64,000 bases of DNA from Streptomyces verrucosisporus (lineage in GTDB: Bacteria > Actinomycetota > Actinomycetes > Streptomycetales > Streptomycetaceae). The stretch spans positions 61,592 through 125,591 of the forward strand of contig NZ_JADEYH010000018.1 in the NCBI RefSeq assembly GCF_017114865.1, written 5' to 3'. Made by a program: the position numbers and the translations under genes. The notes beneath the pieces were generated by a model, which was not told where the DNA came from, did no database searches, and saw only the letters and a list, made by a program, of their open reading frames with translations. Of the stretch, positions 16,813 through 28,079 are shown piece by piece. Positions within the stretch are counted from its first letter, which is position 1. Each line of letters begins with the position of its first letter.

Positions 16813-18180
16813 GTGCAGCACCGACCGGACTACCGGCAGCCCCCGCCCGGCTGCCCCGCCCACGGCAGAGTCCCCCTGTACACAACCGAGTTCGGGGACG
16901 ACCCCGACAGCTACTACGACCACCTGAGGCAGTTCGGGGCCAGCGCGCCCGTGGAGGTGGCGCCCGGCGTCGAAGCGGAACTGGTGACGAGCTACGCGGC
17001 CGCGCTGCACATCCTGCAGCACCCCGACACGTTCGTCCGGGACGCACGCCGCTGGCGCGCCCTCAACGAGGGCCGCGTACCGGCCGACAGCCCGGCCCTG
17101 CCCATGATGGGCTACCGGCCCAACGCCCTGTTCTCCGACGGAGCCGACCACGCGCGGCTGCGGCAGGTGGCGACCGACGGCCTGGACACCGTGGACCCCC
17201 ACCAGCTGGGGCGTCACGTGGAGCAGGTCGCCGACTACCTGATCGACCAGATCAGCGGCCGCGGCCGCAGGGCCGACCTCGTGACCGACTACGCCCAGCA
17301 GCTGCCCCTGCTGGTCTTCAGCGAACTCTTCGGGTGCCCGCCCGACATCGGCGACGACATCGTCTTCGGCGTCTCCGGCATATTCGAGGGCGGATCCGAC
17401 GCCGAGCAGGCCAACCAGATCCTCGGGCAGGCCCTGCACAGGCTCGTCACCCTCAAGCGGCGGTCGCCGGGGGCCGACGTCACCTCCCAGATGCTCAGGC
17501 ACCCCGCGGGCCTCAACGACGACGAGATGGTCAACCAGCTCGTCACGCTGCTGTCGGGAGGCACCGCCCCGCTGACCTCCCTCATCAGCACGGGCATCGC
17601 CCTGATGCTCGGCGACGACCGGTACACGGGCACCCAGGTGCTGGTCGAGGACGCCGTCAACGAAGTGCTGTGGAAGTACGCCCCCATCGCCAACTACGCC
17701 GTGCACTACCCCGTGCAGGACGTGGAGCTCGACGACAGGCTCCTGCGGGCCGACGACCCCGTGGTGATCAGCTTCGCGGCCGCCAACACCGACCCCGCCG
17801 TGACCGAGGACCGCTACGCCCTCAGGGGGCGGGCGTACCTCGCGTTCGGCGCGGGCCCCCACGTGTGCCCCGCCAAGGACCCCGCCAACCTGATCGGGAC
17901 CAAGGCGATCGAGAGGGTGCTCACCCGCCTGCCCGACATCTCCCTGGGCATCGACTTCGACCGCCTGACCTGGCAGCCGACACCCTGGAGCAGAACACTC
18001 ACCACCCTGCCCGTCCACTTCACCCCCGCCCCGCCGTCGGCCCGGCAGTCCCAGGCCCGTCCGCGGCAGGCCTCGGCGTCGGCCGCGGAGCCCGCCCACC
18101 ACACCGCGCCTTCCGTGTCGCAGTCCCACGCGAAGGCCACGCGGTGGAGTTCCTTCCTCAAGTGGCTCACCGGGGCGTGA
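16813..18180 (+). CDS. cvnE: CvnE: CYP157-like cytochrome P450 lacking ExxR
   Basis: This 455-aa protein starts at GTG, 10 bp after cvnD. The haem-binding cysteine is present (FGAGPHVCPAKD). Two landmarks nearly universal in P450s are altered. The K-helix reads NEVLWKYAP, with Trp where ExxR has Arg. The I-helix reads SGGTAPLTS, without the usual acid-alcohol pair. Loss of ExxR is the known peculiarity of the CYP157 family, whose members sit in conservons, so this is probably a CYP157. The tail from about 405 is low-complexity. It may bind a ligand or work with the canonical P450 immediately downstream rather than be an ordinary monooxygenase. Confidence 0.9.
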   Translation: MQHRPDYRQPPPGCPAHGRVPLYTTEFGDDPDSYYDHLRQFGASAPVEVAPGVEAELVTSYAAALHILQHPDTFVRDARRWRALNEGRVPADSPALPMMGYRPNALFSDGADHARLRQVATDGLDTVDPHQLGRHVEQVADYLIDQISGRGRRADLVTDYAQQLPLLVFSELFGCPPDIGDDIVFGVSGIFEGGSDAEQANQILGQALHRLVTLKRRSPGADVTSQMLRHPAGLNDDEMVNQLVTLLSGGTAPLTSLISTGIALMLGDDRYTGTQVLVEDAVNEVLWKYAPIANYAVHYPVQDVELDDRLLRADDPVVISFAAANTDPAVTEDRYALRGRAYLAFGAGPHVCPAKDPANLIGTKAIERVLTRLPDISLGIDFDRLTWQPTPWSRTLTTLPVHFTPAPPSARQSQARPRQASASAAEPAHHTAPSVSQSHAKATRWSSFLKWLTGA

Positions 18181-18283
18181 TCTACATAACAGCATGTGAC
18201 AGAGGGATAATCGCATAGTCATTCTGTGGCACGGGTAGAGACGGCAGGTCTTTCCGACTGTCCGTCATGAAGGAGTGCCCCGC

Positions 18284-19534
18284 GTGGGATCCGCGACAGC
18301 CCCCTCCACCGACCGGCGTTCCGCCGCAGCCCTCATATCCCGCCTGCGGACCGCCGCGGGCCAGAGGGACCCCTACCCCTACTACGCGGAACTCCGGGCG
18401 ATGGGGGGCATCATCCCGGCGCCGTGGGGAGGACACCTGGTCACCTCGTTCGACCTGGCCGACCGGATCCTGCGCAGCAGGGACTGGCACGTCCCCGACG
18501 CCCGGTGGCGTGCCGCCCAGGGAGAGGCGACGCGGTGGAGCGCGGTGTCCTCCCAGGAGATGAGCAAGACCCTGCCCGCGCTCAACCCGCCCGACCACAC
18601 CCGGGTACGCCGGGTGACCAGCGGCGGGCTCGACCGAAGATCGCTGGAGGGGCTGCGGCGCCCGGTCGCCGACATCACCAGAGGCCTCGTCGACCGGTTC
18701 GCCGAACACCTCACCGGCGGAGAGGCGGACTTCGTGCCCCTGGTCGCCGAGGAACTGCCCGTCATGACCGTCGGCCGGTGGCTCGGCCTGCCGGCCGACG
18801 ACCACCCGCTGCTGCGCGACCTCACCCACGACCAGGTCTTCGCCCAGGAACTCCTCCCCTCCGCCAGCCAGCTCGCGCTGTCCGACGCGGCGACGGCGCA
18901 GCTGCGCGGCTACTTCACCGCACTGGTCCGCGAGCGCCGCGCCAGACCCGGATCCGACCCGGTCTCGGCCTGGATCCGGGCCTGGGACGGGATCGAGCCC
19001 GACCGGGAGGCAGCCGACGAAGCCGTCTACCACACCACTTTGTTCGTCCTCCTGGCCGCGCTCGAGACGACCTCCACCCTGCTGGCCACCATGGTCCAGC
19101 TCCTCCTGGAACGCCCGCGGCAGTGGGAATGGCTGCGCGGCCACCGCGAGCAGGTCCCCGCGGCGGTCGAGGAGGCGCTGCGGTACGACGCGCCCACCCA
19201 CGTCGCCAGCCGCATCGCGCGCAAGGACCTCACCGTCGCCGGCGTCGACATCCGCGCGGACCAGATGGTGCACCTCATGATCGGCGCCGCCAACCGCGAC
19301 CCCGCCCACTGCCCCGACCCCGACACCTTCGACGTCCGCCGCAAGGCGGCCCACCTGAGTTTCAGCGGGGGCATCCACTACTGCCTCGGCGCGCCCCTGG
19401 CCCGCCTGGAGGCCACGACCCTGCTCACCGCTCTGCTGGAACGTTTCCCCGCCCTCGTCCTCGCCCGCGAGCCCCAGTGGGCCCCGCGGGTCGCCTTCCG
19501 CCGCATGCTCACCCTGCCCGTCGCCCTGCCATGA
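18284..19534 (+). CDS. Second conservon cytochrome P450, canonical motifs
   Basis: The product has 416 residues from GTG 18284, eight bases after AAGGAG; the GTG at 18275 overlaps that site and is less likely. All P450 signatures are intact: I-helix LLAALETTS, K-helix EEALRYDAP (ExxR) and haem loop FSGGIHYCLGAPLARLE. It follows the CYP157-like gene by about 100 bp. Conservons often pair a CYP157 with a second P450 such as a CYP154, so partnership is likely. The substrate is unknown. The stop is followed after seven bases by the crotonase start, so the two are translationally close. Confidence 0.92.
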   Translation: MGSATAPSTDRRSAAALISRLRTAAGQRDPYPYYAELRAMGGIIPAPWGGHLVTSFDLADRILRSRDWHVPDARWRAAQGEATRWSAVSSQEMSKTLPALNPPDHTRVRRVTSGGLDRRSLEGLRRPVADITRGLVDRFAEHLTGGEADFVPLVAEELPVMTVGRWLGLPADDHPLLRDLTHDQVFAQELLPSASQLALSDAATAQLRGYFTALVRERRARPGSDPVSAWIRAWDGIEPDREAADEAVYHTTLFVLLAALETTSTLLATMVQLLLERPRQWEWLRGHREQVPAAVEEALRYDAPTHVASRIARKDLTVAGVDIRADQMVHLMIGAANRDPAHCPDPDTFDVRRKAAHLSFSGGIHYCLGAPLARLEATTLLTALLERFPALVLAREPQWAPRVAFRRMLTLPVALP

Positions 19535-19541
19535 GGTGCCC

Positions 19542-20315
19542 GTGACCACCCAGATGGAAAACCGGTACAAGACACTCCGCGTCAGCCAGGACGGACCCGT
19601 TCTGCATGTCCGCCTGGACAGCCCGGAGACCGGCAACACCCTCACCGCCGCCACCCTCGACGAACTCCTCGCCGTCCTCGGCGCGGTCGGCGACCGCCCC
19701 GAGATCCGGGTCCTGGTGCTCTCCGGGGAGGGGGAGCACTTCTGCCTGGGCGCCGACCGGGAGGAGTTCGCCGCCTCCCTGGAGACGGACCCCACCGGGG
19801 GCGGGCTCCGGGTGATCGCCGACAAGGCCCGGCGCGTGTGCGAAGCCCTGGACACCACCACCGCGATCACCATCGCACGGGTCCACGGCAAGGTCATCGG
19901 CGCCGGCCTCGCCCTCACCGTCTTCTGCGACCTGCGGGCCGGAGCGGACACCACCCGGTTCCGGCTGCCCGAGGTCGCCCTGGGCGTGGCACCGGTGTGG
20001 GGCGGTGTCCTGCCCCGGCTGCTCAGCGAGGCCGGAACCGCCAGGATCCGCGAACTCCTCCTCACCTGCGCCCCGTTCGACGCCGAGACGGCACAGGAGA
20101 TGTCCATCCTCCACAAGACGGTGCCGGCCGACGGCCTCGACGCGGCCGTCGAGGCCTGGGTCAAGCCGCTGCTCCGCCGCCCGCCCGAGTCGCTTCCGCT
20201 GGCCAAGGCCGTACTCGGGGCGTACTCCAGGGGCACCCGGCTCGCGGACGCCGGCCTGCTCGACGCCCAGCTGCTGTCCGCGGCCTGCGCCGTCTCCGCC
20301 TCCCGGCCCGGGTGA
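19542..20315 (+). CDS. Enoyl-CoA hydratase/isomerase family protein
   Basis: The product has 257 residues from GTG 19542, with GAGG five bases upstream; a GTG at 19536 is the alternative. The crotonase fold is recognised from GEHFCLGAD (oxyanion hole 1), GKVIGAGLALTVFCDLRAG (oxyanion hole 2) and LPEVALGVAPVWGGVLPRL. It may hydrate, isomerise or hydrolyse a CoA ester. It is the last gene of the conservon transcript, tightly linked to the second P450. That hints at a P450-crotonase pathway acting on an acyl-CoA, which is inference. Confidence 0.88.
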   Translation: MTTQMENRYKTLRVSQDGPVLHVRLDSPETGNTLTAATLDELLAVLGAVGDRPEIRVLVLSGEGEHFCLGADREEFAASLETDPTGGGLRVIADKARRVCEALDTTTAITIARVHGKVIGAGLALTVFCDLRAGADTTRFRLPEVALGVAPVWGGVLPRLLSEAGTARIRELLLTCAPFDAETAQEMSILHKTVPADGLDAAVEAWVKPLLRRPPESLPLAKAVLGAYSRGTRLADAGLLDAQLLSAACAVSASRPG

Positions 20316-20330
20316 GCCCGGCCGGTCCCG

Positions 20331-20394
20331 CCGCCGCAGCCCCTACCGGCCCGCCGCACCACAGCGCATCGCGGGCCGGAGGGGGCTGCGGCGG
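20331..20394. terminator. Bidirectional terminator between crotonase and MurA-like genes
   Basis: A long imperfect hairpin pairs 20331-20353 with 20372-20394: 13 bp outer stem, small bulge, 8 bp inner stem. It fills the 90-bp gap between convergent genes. Confidence 0.75.
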
Positions 20395-20405
20395 CATCTC
20401 GGCCG

Positions 20406-21935
20406 TCAGATGTCGCGGAAGATGTCGATGCGCGCGCCCACCGAGTTCAGCCGCTCGGCCAGGTCCTCGTAGCCGCGGTTGATGACGTAGACGTTGCGCA
20501 GCACCGAGGTGCCCTCGGCGGCCATCATCGCCAGCAGCACGACCACGGCCGGGCGCAGCGCGGGCGGGCACATCATCTCGGCGGCCCGCCAGCGGGTGGG
20601 GCCCTCGACCAGGACGCGGTGGGGGTCCAGGAGCTGCAGGCGGCCGCCGAGCCGGTTGAGGTCGGTCAGGTAGATGGCGCGGTTGTCGTAGACCCAGTCG
20701 TGGATGAGGGTCTTGCCCTGGGCGCTGGCGGCGATGGCCGCGAAGAAGGGCACGTTGTCGATGTTGATGCCGGGGAACGGCATCGGGTGGATCTTGTCGA
20801 TCGGCGCCTCCAGCTTGGAGGGCCGCACGGTGAGGTCGACCAGGCGGGTACGGCCGTTGTCGGCGCGGTACTCCGCGCCGCGGTCGTGGTCCAGGCCCAT
20901 CTCCTCCAGCACGGCCAGCTCGATCTCCAGGAACTCGATCGGCACCCGCCGCACCGTCAGCTCCGACTCGGTGACCACGGCGGCGGCCAGCAGGCTCATC
21001 GCCTCCACCGGGTCCTCGGAGGGGGAGTAGTCCACGTCCCGGTCGATGCGGGGGACGCCGTGGACGGTGAGCGTGGTGGTCCCGACCCCCTCCACCCGCA
21101 CGCCCAGCTGCTCCAGGAAGAAGCACAGGTCCTGGACCATGTAGTTGGAGGAGGCGTTGCGGATGACGGTGGTGCCGTCGTGCCGGGCGGCGGCCAGCAG
21201 GGCGTTCTCGGTGACGGTGTCCCCGCGCTCGGTCAGCACGATGGGGCGGGTGGGGCGCACCGAGCGGTCCACCACCGAGTGGTAGGTGCCCTCGGTCGCG
21301 GTGACCTCCAGGCCGAAGTGCCGCAGCGCGCTCATGTGCGGCTGCACGGTGCGGGTGCCCAGGTCGCAGCCGCCGGCGTAGGGGATGCGGAAGTGGTCCA
21401 TGCGGTGCAGCAGGGGACCGAGGAACATGATGATGCTGCGGGTGCGGCGGGCGGCGTCGGCGTCGATGCCGTCCAGGTCCAGCTCGGCCGGCGGGACGAT
21501 CTCCAGGTCGGCGCCGTCGTTGATCCAGCGGGTGCGCACCCCGATGGAGCCGAGCACCTCCAGGATCCGGTAGACCTCCTCGATCCGGGCGACCCGGCGC
21601 AGCACGGTGCGGCCGGAGTTCAGCAGGGAGGCGCACAGCAGGGCGACGCAGGCGTTCTTGCTGGTCTTGACGTCGATCGCGCCGGACAGGCGGCGGCCTC
21701 CGACGACCCGCAGATGCATCGGGCCGGAGTAGCCCAGTGAGACGATCTCACTGTCCAGGGCTTCACCGATACGGGCGATCATCTCAAGGCTGATGTTTTG
21801 ATTGCCGCGCTCGATGCGGTTGACCGCGCTCTGGCTGGTGGCCAGTGCCTCCGCCAGCTGGGCCTGGGTCCAGCCACGGTGCTGGCGGGCGTCGCGGATG
21901 AGCTTGCCGATGCGCATGAGGTAGTCGTCGGTCAT
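20406..21935 (-). CDS. MurA-like enolpyruvyl transferase with N-terminal XRE DNA-binding domain
   Basis: This 509-aa fusion has residues 5-65 as a Cro/CI helix-turn-helix (GWTQAQLAEALATSQSAVNRIERG) and residues about 72-509 as a MurA/EPSP-synthase fold. MurA landmarks are kept: SKNA (Lys-Asn pair), GGCDLGTRTVQPH with the PEP-reactive Cys and the Arg, and an Asp in FPGINID where MurA has FPTD. The last motif shows a 3-residue insertion. The enzyme would transfer enolpyruvate from PEP to a UDP-GlcNAc-like substrate. It is divergent from aconitase, as I recall for SCO5998-SCO5999. No ribosome-binding site precedes the ATG, so a leaderless mRNA is possible. Whether it makes peptidoglycan precursor or mainly senses and regulates is open. 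Confidence 0.88.
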   Translation of the reverse strand: MTDDYLMRIGKLIRDARQHRGWTQAQLAEALATSQSAVNRIERGNQNISLEMIARIGEALDSEIVSLGYSGPMHLRVVGGRRLSGAIDVKTSKNACVALLCASLLNSGRTVLRRVARIEEVYRILEVLGSIGVRTRWINDGADLEIVPPAELDLDGIDADAARRTRSIIMFLGPLLHRMDHFRIPYAGGCDLGTRTVQPHMSALRHFGLEVTATEGTYHSVVDRSVRPTRPIVLTERGDTVTENALLAAARHDGTTVIRNASSNYMVQDLCFFLEQLGVRVEGVGTTTLTVHGVPRIDRDVDYSPSEDPVEAMSLLAAAVVTESELTVRRVPIEFLEIELAVLEEMGLDHDRGAEYRADNGRTRLVDLTVRPSKLEAPIDKIHPMPFPGINIDNVPFFAAIAASAQGKTLIHDWVYDNRAIYLTDLNRLGGRLQLLDPHRVLVEGPTRWRAAEMMCPPALRPAVVVLLAMMAAEGTSVLRNVYVINRGYEDLAERLNSVGARIDIFRDI

Positions 21936-21947
21936 GTGGTGGATGTT

Positions 21948-21963
21948 ATCTCAGATATGAGAT
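21948..21963. promoter_or_regulatory. Operator-like inverted repeat, XRE-MurA side
   Basis: ATCTCAgataTGAGAT is an inverted repeat with 6-bp arms and a 4-bp spacer, 13 bp upstream of the XRE-MurA start. It shares the frame TATCTC-N6-GAGAT with the site at 22126-22143. Confidence 0.6.
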
Positions 21964-22096
21964 GTCAACATCCGGGGCTTGAGTATGCTTCTGTTTTTCT
22001 TCCTACTTTCACCCTTTTATCGGACAAGCGCATGTCCGCCCGTCTCCGCGCCGGTGCTTGGGCGGGGGTGCAGGGGTACCCGGGGCGAGGTGGGGC

Positions 22097-22125
22097 ATGA
22101 CCGTGGAGCGGCCATGTACTAGAGT
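22097..22125 (+). promoter_or_regulatory. Candidate aconitase promoter
   Basis: ATGACC (22097-22102), a 17-bp spacer and TAGAGT (22120-22125) fit a sigma-70-type promoter well. The transcription start would fall inside the palindrome that follows directly. Confidence 0.55.
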
Positions 22126-22143
22126 TATCTCGACATCGAGATA
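22126..22143. promoter_or_regulatory. Operator-like palindrome over the predicted aconitase transcription start
   Basis: TATCTCGACATCGAGATA has 8-bp arms and a 2-bp spacer. It abuts the predicted -10 box, a classic repressor position. It matches the site near the divergent XRE-MurA gene, so one regulator probably controls both directions. Confidence 0.65.
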
Positions 22144-22201
22144 TCTACCGAGAGACGTACCGCCGCCGCGTCCACCGAGGCTTCGCCGGGCGGCCCTCCA
22201 C

Positions 22202-22220
22202 TTAGGTGAGCCTGAGCGAA
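22202..22220. promoter_or_regulatory. DtxR/DmdR-type iron-box-like sequence in the aconitase leader
   Basis: TTAGGTGAGCCTGAGCGAA matches the DtxR-family consensus TTAGGTNAGNCTNACCTAA at all but two of its fixed positions. It is 69 bp upstream of the GTG start and about 75 bp downstream of the predicted -10, in the 5' leader. Confidence 0.5.
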
Positions 22221-22288
22221 GCGGCCGGGGCCCGGGGCGGCAGGATCGCGGTGGTACGCGCGAACCCATGCACTTGAAGGAGACTGTC

Positions 22289-25123
<2,835 letters not shown>

Positions 25124-25177
25124 TCCGCGAGTGATCCGCGGCGGACAGCGGCCCGGACGGCGGCGTTCAAGCGGTGA

Positions 25178-25220
25178 CGGCGGGGCCGTACCTCCCTTGG
25201 TGGGAGGTGCGGCCCCGCCG
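25178..25220 (+). terminator. Terminator of aconitase
   Basis: A 19-bp stem (25178-25196 with 25202-25220) has a single G-U-type pair and loop TTGGT. It lies 55 nt after the stop. Confidence 0.85.
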
Positions 25221-25274
25221 CGTTTCCCGGAGGTCTCAACTCGGGAAAGACTGGCACCCGAACGCGCACCGATC

Positions 25275-25307
25275 TTGCCCCCCGGAAGGAGAGTGGACTA
25301 TACCTGT
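25275..25307 (+). promoter_or_regulatory. ngcE promoter overlapped by a DasR-type site (dre)
   Basis: TTGCCC (25275-25280), an 18-bp spacer and TATACC (25299-25304) form a promoter. AGTGGACTATACCTGT (25292-25307) overlaps its -10 and matches the dre core AGTGGTCTAGACCAGT at 13 of 16 positions. DasR is the GntR-family GlcNAc-responsive repressor of streptomycetes. The remaining 195 bp to ngcE carry no gene. Confidence 0.6.
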
Positions 25308-25501
25308 CGGCGTCCGAGCGGTCATATGAGAAGACGAAGGCTCGAAAGTCGTGGCTCCCGAGGAGGAAGGGCGCGGACCAGGCCCGGCGCGGCTTCGTGC
25401 AACCGGCGTTACATCCCGCACAACTCAGCTTCAACTCGCAAGCGGCGCACGGTAGTTCCGGCGCACCGCCGGAGTCCTTTACAGAAGGCGAGGACTTGAG
25501 C

Positions 25502-26920
25502 ATGGGATCCACCGATGTCAACCGTCGTGATCTGATCAAGCGGGCCACCGCGGCCGGTCTGATCGCCGTCCCCGCCATGAGCGCGCTCTCCGCCTGCGCC
25601 ACCAGCGACGGCGGCGGCGACAACGAGGTCGCCAAGGGCCAGAAGACCAAGGACAACCCGCTGGGCGTCAACAAGGACGCCGGCCTGGACTTCGTTATCT
25701 TCGACGGCGGCTTCGGCACCCAGTACGGCAAGGACGCCGCGAAGATCTACGAGAAGAGCTACGGCAAGGTCAAGCTCACCGCCACCCAGAAGATCCGCTC
25801 GGTCCTCCAGCCCAGAATGGTCGGCGGCAACCCGCCCGACCTCATCGACAACTCCGGCGCCGAGCAGATGGACGCGGCCACCCTGATCGCCAAGGACCAG
25901 CTCGTCGAGCTGAGCCCCCTGCTGGACGCCCCCTCCGTCGACGACCCGGACACCAAGGTCCGCGACACCCTCCTGCCGGGCACCATCGAGATGGGCCAGT
26001 ACGGCGACGAGAAGGTCTGGCGCCTGAACTACGCCTACACCGTCTACGGCCAGTGGTACTCGAAGAAGCTGCTGGCCGACAACGACTGGGAGTACCCCAG
26101 GACCTGGGACGAGATGCTCGCCCTGTGCGCCAAGGCCAAGAAGAAGGGCATCGCGGGCTGGACGTACGCCGGCCAGCACCCGTACTACATCCCCTTCACC
26201 CTCTACCCGTTCATCGGGAAGATCGGCGGCCGGGAGGTCCTGGACGCCATCGACAACCTGGAGCCGAACGCCTGGAAGCACGGTGCGGTCAAGAGCGCCT
26301 TCGAGGCCTACCACGAGCTGTCGGCCAAGGGCTACATCCTGCGGGGCACCCCCGGCCTGGACCACATCCAGTCCCAGACCCAGTGGACCAAGGGCAAGTG
26401 CCTCTTCATCCCCAACGGCTCCTGGGTGGAGAACGAGGCCGCCGACACCACGCCCGCCGACTTCGACATGGCCTGCGGCGCGGTCACCGGACTGGACGAC
26501 TCCGACAAGATGCCCTTCGGCACCCTGTGGGCGCAGGCCGGCGAGCCGTTCATAGTGCCCGCCCAGGCCAAGAACCCGGCCGGCGGCATGGAACTGCTGC
26601 GGATCATGCTGAGCAAGGAGTCGGCGCAGAACTTCTCCAAGCTGGTGAAGTCGCTGACCTGCGTGGCCGGCGCCACCGACGGCATGAAGATGTCCCCCGG
26701 ACTGGCCTCCTCCAGCCAGGCGCTCAAGGACGCCGGGGACAACGTGGTCAACCCACGCATCTTCGACTGGTACCAGACCCTCCACAAGGAGCAGATCGGC
26801 TCGGTGCTCGCCGAGCTGCTGGCCGGCCGGATGAAGCCCGCCGAGGCCATGAACAAGTGCCAGGAGTACGCCGACCGGACGGCCCGGGACGACTCCGTCA
26901 GGAAGTACAGGCACGCGTGA
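25502..26920 (+). CDS. ngcE: GlcNAc/chitobiose ABC transporter, substrate-binding lipoprotein
   Basis: The product has 472 residues from ATG 25502. The signal region combines a twin-arginine motif (NRRDLIKR) with a lipobox (LSAC), so it is probably a Tat-exported lipoprotein held on the outer face of the membrane. The mature part is an extracellular solute-binding protein family 1 fold with many Trp/Tyr residues (GWTYAGQHPYYIPF), typical of sugar binding. The gene order binding protein - two permeases - ROK - xylFGH matches SCO6005-SCO6011, where the first is NgcE as I recall. No ATPase gene is present, consistent with a shared MsiK ATPase. The DasR-like site upstream supports aminosugar substrates. 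Confidence 0.88.
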   Translation: MGSTDVNRRDLIKRATAAGLIAVPAMSALSACATSDGGGDNEVAKGQKTKDNPLGVNKDAGLDFVIFDGGFGTQYGKDAAKIYEKSYGKVKLTATQKIRSVLQPRMVGGNPPDLIDNSGAEQMDAATLIAKDQLVELSPLLDAPSVDDPDTKVRDTLLPGTIEMGQYGDEKVWRLNYAYTVYGQWYSKKLLADNDWEYPRTWDEMLALCAKAKKKGIAGWTYAGQHPYYIPFTLYPFIGKIGGREVLDAIDNLEPNAWKHGAVKSAFEAYHELSAKGYILRGTPGLDHIQSQTQWTKGKCLFIPNGSWVENEAADTTPADFDMACGAVTGLDDSDKMPFGTLWAQAGEPFIVPAQAKNPAGGMELLRIMLSKESAQNFSKLVKSLTCVAGATDGMKMSPGLASSSQALKDAGDNVVNPRIFDWYQTLHKEQIGSVLAELLAGRMKPAEAMNKCQEYADRTARDDSVRKYRHA

Positions 26921-27031
26921 GCCGGACCCCCGCCGGGTCCGCGCCGGGGACGGCCCGGGCGCGGACCGGGCACGGGCGCAGCAGCCGGAAGAACCGGAAC
27001 AGCCGGAAGGCGGAGATGGGACGAGGGCGGC

Positions 27032-28057
27032 ATGGCCAGTGACAGCCCGGCGGTTGCCGAGGCCACCGAGCAAGCGGCGTCCCCGCCGGGAAGGCCCGGC
27101 GGAGGCCGCGGGGAGCGGCGCGTCTCCCCCCACCACCGGACCTATCTGAAGTACCGGTTCATCGCCGGCTTCCTCGCGGTGCCCCTGGTGCTCTACGGCG
27201 TCCTGGTCGTGTCGCCGTTCTTCCAGACGTTCTACTACTCGCTCACCGACTGGACGGGCCTGAGCAGCGACTTCTCCTTCGTCGGGCTGGACAACTTCAG
27301 CCGCCTGACGGAGGACGAGATCTTCCGCAAGGCGCTGTGGCACAACGTCCTGCTGCTGCTGGTCCTGCCCGTCATCACCCTCGGACTGGGCCTGTTCTTC
27401 GCCTTCATGCTCAACGTCGGCGGCCGGCACCGGCGGGGCGAGGCCGTGGCGGGGGTGCGCGGCTCGCGCTTCTACAAGATCGTCTACTTCTTCCCGCAGG
27501 CGCTGTCGATCGCGATCGTCGTGGTGCTGTGGAAGTACATCTTCAACCCCGCCGGCGGCCTGCTCAACGGCATACTGTCGGCCGTCGGCCTGGAGGAGTG
27601 GCAGCAGAGCTGGCTCGGCGACCCCCGGCTGGCCTTCTGGTGCGTCGTGATCGTGATGGTGTGGGCGAACGTCGGCTTCTACGTCGTCCTGTTCTCCGCG
27701 GCGATGGGCTCCATCCCCCGCGAGATCTACGAGGCGACGCTGCTGGACGGCGCAGGCCGGACGACCACGTTCTTCCGCGTCACCCTGCCGCTGATGCGCG
27801 ACACCGTGCAGACCGGCTGGGTGTACATGGGCATCATGGCGCTCGACGCCTTCGCCGTGGTGCACATCCTGACGGTGAACGCGGGCGGCCCCGCCTACTC
27901 GACCATCGTCGCGCCGGTCTACCTCTACAACAAGGCGTTCCAGGACGGACAGGCCGGCTACGCGACCGCCGTCGCCGTCGCCCTGCTGATCGTCACCATG
28001 GTCTTCTCCGTGGCGGCGATGGCGTTCGGGCGGAGCAAGGACCGGATCGAGTTCTGA
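27032..28057 (+). CDS. ngcF: GlcNAc/chitobiose ABC transporter permease
   Basis: This 341-aa protein is a MalF/UgpA-type permease with six membrane helices between residues 43 and 335. The EAA loop (REIYEATLLDGAGRTTTFFRVTLP) contacts the ATPase. An extra hydrophilic loop (VGGRHRRGEAVAGVRG) follows helix 2. It lies 111 bp after ngcE and 22 bp before ngcG, in one operon. The partner ATPase must be encoded elsewhere. Confidence 0.9.
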   Translation: MASDSPAVAEATEQAASPPGRPGGGRGERRVSPHHRTYLKYRFIAGFLAVPLVLYGVLVVSPFFQTFYYSLTDWTGLSSDFSFVGLDNFSRLTEDEIFRKALWHNVLLLLVLPVITLGLGLFFAFMLNVGGRHRRGEAVAGVRGSRFYKIVYFFPQALSIAIVVVLWKYIFNPAGGLLNGILSAVGLEEWQQSWLGDPRLAFWCVVIVMVWANVGFYVVLFSAAMGSIPREIYEATLLDGAGRTTTFFRVTLPLMRDTVQTGWVYMGIMALDAFAVVHILTVNAGGPAYSTIVAPVYLYNKAFQDGQAGYATAVAVALLIVTMVFSVAAMAFGRSKDRIEF

Positions 28058-28079
28058 CAGGCCAGCGGGAGAACCAGCC

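Noticed and set aside
16813..18180. Treating the P450 without ExxR as a novel or broken enzyme
   Set aside because: Loss of ExxR is already known for the CYP157 family in conservons, so it is unusual but not new.
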